Origin: Xanthomarina sp. F1114
GTDB lineage: Bacteria; Bacteroidota; Bacteroidia; Flavobacteriales; Flavobacteriaceae
DNA: 64,000 nucleotides
Direction of reading: 5' to 3'
Assembly (NCBI RefSeq): GCF_026410255.1
Contig: NZ_JAPMLL010000015.1
Coordinates: 1 to 64,000, forward strand
Position 1 is the first letter of the stretch. Every line of letters begins with the position of its first letter. The position numbers and the translations under genes were made by a program. Below are positions 42,978-51,500 of this stretch, piece by piece. The notes beneath the pieces are model-generated. The model saw only the letters and a list, made by a program, of their open reading frames with translations. It did not search any database and was not told the origin of the DNA.

Positions 42978-44543
42978 ATGAATTTAAAACAAAAATCAGC
43001 ATTTGTCCTCATTGGAATTTCTTCAGTGATGATAATGAACGGACAAAACACCCAAGACCAAGAAACTGCAAAGTCAATCAAGGAAATCAAGGCAAAATTC
43101 AACACAGATGTCCCTGAGAATATTTTGACGCCAAGTGTGGTAGAAACACGCATTGGGACCTTGAATTTCTTTGACGGTTTGCCCTCAGAAGAAACAGTAA
43201 CAAAAGTTTATGACAACCTTGACTTTATTAGAGGAGTCGAAACTTTTTTGAATGGAATTCCTGCCACTTCAATTGAAGGTCTTCGTCTTGGATTCCATAG
43301 TGTAGGATCCACCGATTTTAACAAAGTAGCCATCTTTGATGATCTGCTGGACTCAAACCCATTGTTTTTAACGGGAAATACGAGTACCGTATATGCTTCC
43401 GCTTTTCTAAATCTTGAAGAGCATGGCCCCATGGTGATGGAAGTGCCTGCTGGCTCTGGCCCTGGAACAGTTAACGATGCCTATTTTAGGTTTGTGATAG
43501 ACATGGGAGGTCCCGGCCCGGATAGAGGCAAAGGAGGTAAATATTTAATTCTTCCTCCAGATTATAAAGGCGAAACCCCTGAAGGTTATTTTGTAGCAAA
43601 ATCAACCAGTTATGTAAACTGGCTAATTTTAAGAGGCTTTTTGGTTGATGGTAAAACTGATGCTTCCAAAAAAATGTATCGTGATGGCTTAAAAATATAT
43701 CCTTTAAAGGATAAGGATAATCAGCCAGCAATGGAGTTTATTAATGTTTCAACCAAGGAATTTAATACCATCCATGCCAACAACTATGATTTCTATCATG
43801 AATTAAATGAAGTGATTCAACGGGAGCCAGTTTCGTTAATTGACCCTGAGTTAAGAGGACTGTTCGCAGCTATTGGGATTGAAAAGGGACAACCCTTTAA
43901 TCCGGATGATAGAATGAAGGGAATATTGACCGATGCCGTAGCGGTAGGCAATGCCACCGCGCGAGCCTTGCTTTTTAGATCTCGCGAAAAAGAAGCCGCC
44001 ATTTTCAAGACCGGCCATTGGGAAGCCGCTTTTATGGGAGGAAATTATCAATGGCTAAAAGATGATGGCAACGGAGGCCGTTTTCTAGATGCAAGAACGA
44101 GATATTTCTACGGAGCTACGGTAAACACACCGGCGATGGTTTTAAAAATGGTTGGTCTAGGTTCTCAATATGCATATGCAATGGTTGATTCCAAAGGAGA
44201 TTATTTGGATGGAAATAAAAACTATACGCTCAACATCCCGGCCAATGCGCCAGCAAAAGAGTTTTGGTCGATTGTTATGTACGATCCACAAACGCGTTCT
44301 ATGTTGCAGACAGACAAGCCTTTTCCGAGTATAAGCAGTCAAAGAACGCCACTTGTAAAGAATGCAGATGGATCAATAACTCTTTATGTAGGGCCAAAAA
44401 ACAATGCGCCCAAAGGCAAAGAAGCCAACTGGCTACAATCTAAAGCTGGGAAAGGATTTTTTGTGGCCTTTAGATTATACGGCCCACTTGAGCCTTGGTT
44501 TGACCAAACTTGGATTCCGGGAGATTTTGAGCTGCAAAAATAA
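42978..44543 (+). CDS. Secreted DUF1254/DUF1214 protein A
   Basis: A 521-residue secreted protein; start at 42978 (MNLKQKSAFV) gives a signal peptide ending near NGQ23. An upstream TTG would add a nonsensical 19-residue tail. The family layout is present: a DUF1254 region (about 75-215, LGFHSVGSTDFNKVAIF, NTSTVYASAFLNLEEHGPMV) and a DUF1214 C-terminal beta region (about 390-521) with KEFWSIVMYDPQTRSM, ITLYVGPKNN, KEANWLQ and FRLYGPLEPW. The function of the family is unknown. The gene's G+C is higher than its neighbours. A related paralogue follows directly. Confidence 0.86.
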   Translation: MNLKQKSAFVLIGISSVMIMNGQNTQDQETAKSIKEIKAKFNTDVPENILTPSVVETRIGTLNFFDGLPSEETVTKVYDNLDFIRGVETFLNGIPATSIEGLRLGFHSVGSTDFNKVAIFDDLLDSNPLFLTGNTSTVYASAFLNLEEHGPMVMEVPAGSGPGTVNDAYFRFVIDMGGPGPDRGKGGKYLILPPDYKGETPEGYFVAKSTSYVNWLILRGFLVDGKTDASKKMYRDGLKIYPLKDKDNQPAMEFINVSTKEFNTIHANNYDFYHELNEVIQREPVSLIDPELRGLFAAIGIEKGQPFNPDDRMKGILTDAVAVGNATARALLFRSREKEAAIFKTGHWEAAFMGGNYQWLKDDGNGGRFLDARTRYFYGATVNTPAMVLKMVGLGSQYAYAMVDSKGDYLDGNKNYTLNIPANAPAKEFWSIVMYDPQTRSMLQTDKPFPSISSQRTPLVKNADGSITLYVGPKNNAPKGKEANWLQSKAGKGFFVAFRLYGPLEPWFDQTWIPGDFELQK

Positions 44544-44566
44544 GTAATCAATTGGGATTGAATTTG

Positions 44567-44600
44567 TGTTGGAGCTCAGAGATTATATAAAACTCCAACA
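44567..44600 (+). other. Inverted repeat between the two DUF1254 genes
   Basis: TGTTGGAG (44567-44574) and CTCCAACA (44593-44600) are perfect 8-bp arms with an 18-nt loop, in the 125-nt gap between the two genes. No T run follows, so it may be an mRNA-stability or partial-attenuation stem instead of a full terminator. Confidence 0.5.
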
Positions 44601-44668
44601 TATAAAAAAGTCTCAAGTATTATTTATTTGAAATCAAATTTAAGAAATAAGAATAAAATTCAACAATT

Positions 44669-46099
44669 ATGAAATCAACAAATCCAATACTTTTAATAAC
44701 GGTGCTGGCACTATTTTTGACCCTGTCCTGTAATGAGAAAAAAGATAAAAAAGAAGCCGTAGCAACTACTGAGTTGTCTTTGGATTCTATAACTGCCATC
44801 ACTAAGAAAGCCTATATTTACGGCTATCCAATAGTTGACAACTACCGTATTCAGTACGATTATTTTGAAGACAGTACCAATTCCGAATTTAAAGCACCAT
44901 GGAATCATGTGGCAAATATCGCCCGTGTTTATACACCTAAGGATGTCGCTGTACAAACACCAAATTCGGATACGCCGTATTCATTTGTGGGTTTTGATTT
45001 ACGCGCAGAGCCCATTGTGCTAACTGTTCCAGATATTGAAGCCAATCGTTATTTCATGATCCAATTTATTGATGCCTATACCTTTAATTTCGATTATGTT
45101 GGTTCCCGTACCACAGGGAACAAAGGCGCTAAATTTATGGTTGCTGGACCTAATTGGAAGGGCGAGACTCCAGAAGGCATAGACAAAGTTATAACATCTG
45201 AAACCCAATTTGTAATGGCCTTCTACAGAACCCAACTTTTTAATCCGGGTGATATCGATAATATAAAGAAAATACAAGCGCAGTTTAAAGCGGAGCCTCT
45301 ATCCTCTTATTTGGGAACAGAACCAGTGAAGGTTGAAAAAATTGATTTCTTTAAACCTATTCCTCAGGCAGAGCAAAAAACTTCTCTTGAATTCTTTAAG
45401 GAGATGAATTTTGCTTTGCAATTTATGCCACCCAATAACACTGAAACAGAACTGATGTCCCGTTTTGCAAAAATTGGAGTTGGTGCAGGAAAAGATTTTG
45501 ACGTTCAAAAGCTTTCTCCAGAAGTAAAAGCTGCTATGGAAAAGGGAATACAGGAAGCTTGGACGGTGGATTTTGCAGCGCTAAAGAAAAAATTTGAAAC
45601 AGGAGAGGTGACTTCTGGAGACATATTTGGAACCCGTGAGTTTCTAAAAAACAATTACCTCTATAGAATGTCTGGGGCTGTGATTGGCATCTTTGGGAAC
45701 TCGAAAGAGGAAGCGATGTATCCTTTTTACGGCGTAGATTCGGACGGTAATCCATTGGATGGCACTACAAATAAGTACACCCTACATTTTGTCGAAGGAG
45801 AGTTGCCACCGGTCAATGCTTTTTGGTCTTTGACGATGTATAAAATGCCACAAAGTTTATTGGTAGATAATCCCATCAATAGATATTTATTGAACTCAAC
45901 TATGATTCCAGATTTTGTAAGAGATAAGGATGGTGGCATTACGCTCTATCTTCAAAGTGAGTCTCCAGGAAAAGCGAAGGAAGCCAATTGGTTACCAGCA
46001 CCAAAAGGACCATTTGTGACGATTATGAGGTTGTATTGGCCAAAAGAAGCAGCGTTGGACGGATCTTGGAAAAATCCTCCGTTGGAATTGGTGAAATGA
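44669..46099 (+). CDS. DUF1254/DUF1214 lipoprotein B
   Basis: A 476-residue lipoprotein with lipidated Cys21 (LTLSCNEKKDKKE). The DUF1254 signature AYIYGYPIVDNYRIQYDYF is at about 48-66, followed by DVAVQTPNSDTPYSFVGFDLRAEPIVL. The DUF1214 region holds NAFWSLTMYKMPQSLLVDN, ITLYLQSESPGKAKEANWLPAP and a final LYWPKEAALDGSWKNPPLELV. It shares the FWS-MY and KEANWL patterns with the preceding gene, so the pair arose by duplication. It is probably on the outer-membrane or inner-leaflet surface. Function unknown. Confidence 0.88.
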   Translation: MKSTNPILLITVLALFLTLSCNEKKDKKEAVATTELSLDSITAITKKAYIYGYPIVDNYRIQYDYFEDSTNSEFKAPWNHVANIARVYTPKDVAVQTPNSDTPYSFVGFDLRAEPIVLTVPDIEANRYFMIQFIDAYTFNFDYVGSRTTGNKGAKFMVAGPNWKGETPEGIDKVITSETQFVMAFYRTQLFNPGDIDNIKKIQAQFKAEPLSSYLGTEPVKVEKIDFFKPIPQAEQKTSLEFFKEMNFALQFMPPNNTETELMSRFAKIGVGAGKDFDVQKLSPEVKAAMEKGIQEAWTVDFAALKKKFETGEVTSGDIFGTREFLKNNYLYRMSGAVIGIFGNSKEEAMYPFYGVDSDGNPLDGTTNKYTLHFVEGELPPVNAFWSLTMYKMPQSLLVDNPINRYLLNSTMIPDFVRDKDGGITLYLQSESPGKAKEANWLPAPKGPFVTIMRLYWPKEAALDGSWKNPPLELVK

Positions 46100-46145
46100 A
46101 CGTTAATAACTTCAATTAATTAATAATATTTGCAAACCTAATAAA

Positions 46146-46952
46146 ATGAAAAAACTCAATCTCTTAATAATAGCATTGCTCCTAAGTAGCGGATACGCTA
46201 TTAGCCAAGAAAAAGAACAAGAACCAGAAGCGGGAGGTGATCTGGAAGCTAAAATCCAAAACCCGATTGCTAATCTTATAAGTGTTCCTTTTCAGAATAA
46301 TACGGATTTTGGGATTGGTCCAGATGATCGTACAAAAAACACTTTGAATATTCAACCTGTAATTCCATTTTCTTTAGGAGAAAGTCTCAATTTAATTACT
46401 AGAACTATTATTCCAATTATCTCGCAACCCACTTTCCCCGGTGAAAGAGAATTTGGATTGGGCGATATTAGTTTAAGCTTGTTTCTCACGCCAGCAAAAC
46501 CCGGAAAACTTATTTATGGTGGAGGGGTAGCCTTAGGGCTTCCTACAGCGACCGATTCCTATTTAGGAGCAGAAAAATGGACTGCTGGTCCGTCGGTTGT
46601 CTTGTTGATACAACCAAAAGGATGGACTGTTGGAACCTTAATTCAAAACACCTGGTCTTATGCAGGATCTGATGATCGTGGGGATGTGAATTTTTTTTAC
46701 TCTCAAATATTTGTGACTAAAAATTTACAGAAAGGATGGTACGTAAATACGGCGCCTATTATAACTTCAAACTGGGAAGCCCCTTCGGGCGAACAATGGA
46801 CCGTACCTTTAGGAGCTGGAGTTGGCAAGTTATTCCATTTGGGAAAATTACCTATCAACGCACAAGCAGGATATTATGTTAACGTAGAAAAACCTACGGG
46901 TGGTCCAGATTCACAATTGAGAGTACAGGCTACTTTATTGTTTCCGAAATAA
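46146..46952 (+). CDS. Outer-membrane beta-barrel transporter-like protein
   Basis: A 268-residue outer-membrane protein with a signal peptide (about 1-20). The mature chain alternates hydrophobic and polar residues like a beta-barrel and opens with the segment DLEAKIQNPIANLISVPFQNNTDFGIG, common in the neuromedin U/phenol-MetA-degradation-like 'transporter' family. Later come GEREFGLGDISLSLFLTP, YGGGVALGLPTATDS and GWTVGTLIQNTWSYAG. It likely forms a channel for small hydrophobic or organic molecules. It lies 46 nt after the DUF1254 lipoprotein on the same strand and belongs with the cassette. Confidence 0.85.
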   Translation: MKKLNLLIIALLLSSGYAISQEKEQEPEAGGDLEAKIQNPIANLISVPFQNNTDFGIGPDDRTKNTLNIQPVIPFSLGESLNLITRTIIPIISQPTFPGEREFGLGDISLSLFLTPAKPGKLIYGGGVALGLPTATDSYLGAEKWTAGPSVVLLIQPKGWTVGTLIQNTWSYAGSDDRGDVNFFYSQIFVTKNLQKGWYVNTAPIITSNWEAPSGEQWTVPLGAGVGKLFHLGKLPINAQAGYYVNVEKPTGGPDSQLRVQATLLFPK

Positions 46953-47081
46953 AACATTCCTTATAAAAGTCTTAGTAGGCAAAAATAATTACAAACTATA
47001 TAATTAAACAATTCAAATATGTAAAACAAGTTCCTGCCAATTGTTTTTTGTATCTTCCCTATATTCGTATAAAATGGTTTT

Positions 47082-47417
47082 ATGAAATTACCTATTACGT
47101 TAGTTTTTATTGTATGCGTTGCATTTCAATGTTCAGCTCAAAAAGTATTCTCAGTGCAATATGCCAATCAAGCAGATGTAAAAGTATTTGTTGTGGATTA
47201 TGAGAATCAGGCAGACTTAAAGGTTTATAAAGTGAAGTACGCCAATCAAGCTGGAAAAAATGATGGAAAATGGTTTTTTACAGATTATGAGAATCAGGCT
47301 AAAAAGACCATCTATTATGTAGATTATCAAAATCAAGCCGATTTAAAAATATTTTTTGTCGAATATGAAAATCAAGCTGGTTGGAAAAATAAATCAAAAC
47401 AGCATTTGATGTATTGA
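47082..47417 (+). CDS. Secreted DUF6150-like 13-residue repeat protein
   Basis: A 111-residue secreted protein with a signal peptide cleaved near Ala19. The mature part is made of six copies of a YxNQA motif: YANQADVKVFVVD, YENQADLKVYKVK, YANQAGKNDGKWFFTD, YENQAKKTIYYVD, YQNQADLKIFFVE, YENQAGWKNK. The unit is 13 residues except for a 16-residue copy. I recall this as the DUF6150 type. Each unit should give one or two beta-strands. Function unknown. The tail is short and basic. Confidence 0.85.
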   Translation: MKLPITLVFIVCVAFQCSAQKVFSVQYANQADVKVFVVDYENQADLKVYKVKYANQAGKNDGKWFFTDYENQAKKTIYYVDYQNQADLKIFFVEYENQAGWKNKSKQHLMY

Positions 47418-47458
47418 GAAATTTAGGCATTATTTAAATTTTATAAAAAAAAAGACTC

Positions 47459-48223
47459 TTGGAAAAATCTAATACTATTGGACTTGTTTTATCGGGTGGT
47501 GGCTATAGAGGCCTCGCTCATATAGGTGTTTTAAAAGCTATGGAAGAATTAGGGATAAAACCTAATTATATTTCTGGAACTAGCGCAGGAGCTATTGTAG
47601 GATCATTATATGCAGCTGGTTATTCATGGCAAGATATTTTCGATTTTTTTACTAAAACCGAACTTTTTTCCCTGAGTAACTACACCATATTAAAGCCCGG
47701 ATTAATTGATGGAACTAAGTTTGAAAATACGCTAAAAACATATTTGGAAGCCGACAGTTTTGAGAGCTTAAAAATCCCAATGTATATTGCTACTACAGAC
47801 TTATTGGATGGTAAAACACATTTTTTTCATAAAGGAAACATCATAAAACCTATTATTGCTTCCTCTTCAGTACCTGGTGTTTTTGCACCTGTTTCTTATA
47901 AAGAACTCTTTCTATGCGATGGCGGGGTTACCAACAACTTTCCAATTGAACCCCTACAAGTTTATTGCGATAAAATAATTGGAGTCTATTTAAATTCACT
48001 TGTAGAAACTTCAACAGAAGGTTTAAAAAGCACCAAATCTGTGTTAGAACGTGCATACCGAATTTCTCGGGTAAATGCTTCTGAAGGAAAATTTAAAGAT
48101 TGCCATGTATTTATTGCCCCTAAAGATTTAGGAAATTATGAAGTATTTTCTAAAAAACATATCCAAGAAATTTTTGAAATGGGCTATCAAGAAGCTAAGT
48201 TAAAACTAAAGGAAGAATTTTAA
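47459..48223 (+). CDS. Patatin-like phospholipase
   Basis: A 254-residue cytoplasmic-type patatin/PNPLA acyl hydrolase. The oxyanion-hole loop SGGGYRG (12-18), the nucleophile Ser42 in GTSAG, and the catalytic Asp154 in CDGGVTNNFP form the Ser-Asp dyad. Translation starts at a TTG, because the oxyanion loop begins by residue 12 and no ATG precedes it. It may hydrolyse membrane phospholipids or lysophospholipids. It precedes the TamB-TamL pair on the same strand, with a small convergent gene between. Confidence 0.92.
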   Translation: MEKSNTIGLVLSGGGYRGLAHIGVLKAMEELGIKPNYISGTSAGAIVGSLYAAGYSWQDIFDFFTKTELFSLSNYTILKPGLIDGTKFENTLKTYLEADSFESLKIPMYIATTDLLDGKTHFFHKGNIIKPIIASSSVPGVFAPVSYKELFLCDGGVTNNFPIEPLQVYCDKIIGVYLNSLVETSTEGLKSTKSVLERAYRISRVNASEGKFKDCHVFIAPKDLGNYEVFSKKHIQEIFEMGYQEAKLKLKEEF

Positions 48224-48247
48224 AATCAGTTGCTAAAATAATAAGAA

Positions 48248-48394
48248 TTAACTCTCTTTCGACTTTTTAATTATGGCTTTTAGTTTCTCCTTTCTCAGAG
48301 CTTCTTCTGCTTTTTTCTTATTAATTTTTCTATTAAGAAGCTTTGTGTGTTTCGCCTTGTTTTTTGTGTTTTTCTGACCTTTAGGTTTTGGCAT
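48248..48394 (-). CDS. Small highly basic protein, 48 residues
   Basis: A short leftward reading frame encodes 48 residues beginning MPKPKGQKNTKNKAKHTK and continuing LLNRKINKKKAEEALRKEKLKAIIKKSKES. It is about one-third lysine and has a helical second half. From memory, short basic proteins with an MPKPKGQKNTK-like start are recurrent in Flavobacteriia, which supports a real gene; the role is unknown (nucleic-acid binding is a guess). It sits between the patatin gene and the TamB gene, opposite to both. Confidence 0.6.
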   Translation of the reverse strand: MPKPKGQKNTKNKAKHTKLLNRKINKKKAEEALRKEKLKAIIKKSKES

Positions 48395-48588
48395 GAGTTT
48401 TTATTTTTATTCAACCTCTGTTTTAGTTAAAAAACTTAATTTTTAAGCAAAAGAAATCAATATAGTGCTAAAAATTGGAAATTTAGTTAAATTTAAGCGT
48501 AGCAATTCTGTTTTAGAGCTATTAATATCTGTTATAAAGTACGTATACAGTTATTAAAATAATAAATTTGTAACTCAGAAAAAATTGC

Positions 48589-51500
48589 TTGGAAGAGACC
48601 AAAAATAAAGACATAGAACAACCAGTTCTAGCCAAAAAGAAACGGTTTAGATTCTTAAAAATAATTGGAAGAATTATTTTAGGCATCCTCCTACTTTTAT
48701 TTTTGCTCATTCTATTTGTTAGAAGTCCTTGGGGACAAAATATAATTGTCACTAAAGCAGTTTCTTTTTTGTCAGATAAAACCAAGACTAAAGTTGAGGT
48801 TGAAAAGCTGTTTATTACGTTTGATGGAGATATTCAGTTAAACGGTTTATATCTGGAAGATACCAAAGGTGATACCTTAATTTATTCCAAACAATTGGAA
48901 GCAAATGTCCCTTTGTGGGCTTTAATACAAGGCAATGGCATTGGTGTTGATGGCCTAGAATGGGAAGGTGTTCGTGCCAATATTACCCGAAAAGATTCTA
49001 TAGAAGGTTTTAATTTTCAGTTTATTATTGATGCTTTTGCCACCCAAGACACAACAACTGTTGCCGTAGACACTACCTCGGCACCAATAAACCTTATTTT
49101 AGGAAATCTGAATTTCAAAAATTTTGACGTCGTTTATAAAGATGCTGTTACAGGTATAGACAGTCGTTATAAATTTGGTAAACTCCATGCAAACATGGAT
49201 AAAACCGATTTAGAAACCATGACTTTTAAAGCCTCTAGCTTAGAATTAGAGGACAGCCATATTAAATTTTTACAAACCCCTGTTCCACCTACACAAGATT
49301 CAGAAGAGAGTACCATGCCTCTTTTTAGCGTTGAAGAATTTACGCTTACAAACGTTTTTGCCAATTATCAAAGTAAAGCAGATAGACTTGCTACAACATT
49401 AGACATTAAAGAACTGTATGCTGAGATTCCGAATATAGATATAGCCAATCAACTTTTTGAAGTGGATGAATTTAGCCTTAAAAATTCTTCTATTTCTCTT
49501 AAAACAGAAACAGAAAAAAATGTTGTTACTGAGAAAGTCGATGAGGTTTCAGAAAATATAGAACAAGATATCCAAACCTTCGAATGGCCAACCATCCAAT
49601 TAGTTATAGGCGAAATAGATTTAGAAAATAATAATTTTAGTTATTCTGCTAATAACGAAAAAAGTAAAAAAGGTACTTTTAATGCAAATGCTATCGAGCT
49701 AACAAACATTCATTTTCAAGCTGAAGATATCAAGCTAAAGGATAAAATAGCCCAGTTGCATTTAGAGAATGCTTCCCTAAAAGAATTTTCCGGTATCAAC
49801 CTAAATAACCTGAAATTCAAATTAAACGCAACAGATAAGCAGCTAAAACTTTCCAATGTAAAAGCAGCTCTAAATAATAATTCGCTTCAAGGTAACTTCC
49901 AATTAGATTATCTAAGTTTAGCTAAATTAATTAGTGTTCCAGATCAATCTAAAGTAGCTGTAAATATGCCTTCTTTTAAGGTGTCGCTTAACGATTTATT
50001 TTTATTTCAACCAGATTTAAAGGAGAACGAATATCTAAATATTTTAAGTAAAAACCGCATTACAGGTAATATAAAAGCTACTGGTTATTTGTCTGATATT
50101 AATCTGTCTAAAATGATTATTAATTGGAGTGACACTAAAATTTCGGCAAATGGAAACATTCAGAATATAACCCAAATAGATTCTTTAGTCTTTAATATTC
50201 CAGCTTTTTCTGCTGTTACAAAACGTTCAGATATGGTTCAATTTGTAAAGGAAGAAGAGCTTGGTGTAAGTCTGCCGGAAGATGTAGAGTTGGTGGGAAA
50301 TGCTTCAGGAAATCTCAATAATATTCTAGCCAATGCAACTCTAACAACATCTCAAGGACTTGCTACAATTGAAGGGAATTTTAAAAATTCAGAAACTTTA
50401 GAATTTAATGCAGACCTTGCTGTAGAAGATTATAAACTAAACGAACTTCTAAAAAATGAACAATTAGGCACTTTAAATTTAAAATTAGATGCTCAGGGAA
50501 AAGGCGATCATATTAATAATTTAGACGCTACCTTAAATGCAACTGTTTCCAGTTTTAAATACAATAATTACAATGTAAACGATCTGAAATTAATTGGAGA
50601 TATTAAAAATGGCTCGGGAACCATTAGCTCTAATTATAAAGATAAAAACTTAAATATGAATTTAGATGCCCAAGTGGTTTTAGATTCTATTTCTCCAGAA
50701 GCTTTTGTTGATTTAGATATTATTGGTGCCGATTTGCAAGCCCTTGGCCTCATGCAACGTGATATTAAAACACGCATGAAAATGGCGATTAATTTTAAAG
50801 GGAACAGCCAAAATTTTGATGCCAATCTGGAAGTAGAGGATGGTGTTTTTGTGTACGATAATAAGTCTTATCTATTAGGTAAAATTAAAGCCATGGCACA
50901 TATTAAACCAGATACCACCTCCGTGTCCTTTAATAATAAAATGCTCGATTTGGTTTTACAATCCAATTCAGATCCTCAAACTTGGACAGCTTCTTTAAGA
51001 CATCATGCCTTGAGATATTTTTACCGAGACGAAACAGCTCACGATAGCACATTTCAAGGTGTTAACTTAAAATTTAGAGGAAATATAAGTGAAGGTTCTA
51101 TTTTAAAAGATGTGTTTCTTGTAAATTTAAAAGATTTAGATACTGTTAATATTGCCGTAGATTTTAATGAAAAAGAACGCAAACTAACTGCCAGAATAAA
51201 TGCGCCCCATATAAATTATAATGACTTTGTGGTGGATAGTTTGGCGTTTTCTATGGATACAGATCAGGAAAAATTTAATTTTAATTTAGGCTTTAATCAA
51301 ATTAAAGCAGCACCTTTTCATATTCAAAAAACCATTATAGAAGGGGATCAGGTAGATAACGAACTTTCTTTAAAATTACTAGCTTATCATAAAGAAGAGA
51401 AACTAATTCAAGCTTTAAGTAAAATTACTGGAACGAGCGAAGAATTGCGTTTTCACGTGTTACCCGAGGGTTTGATTTTAAACAAAACCTCTTGGAATGT

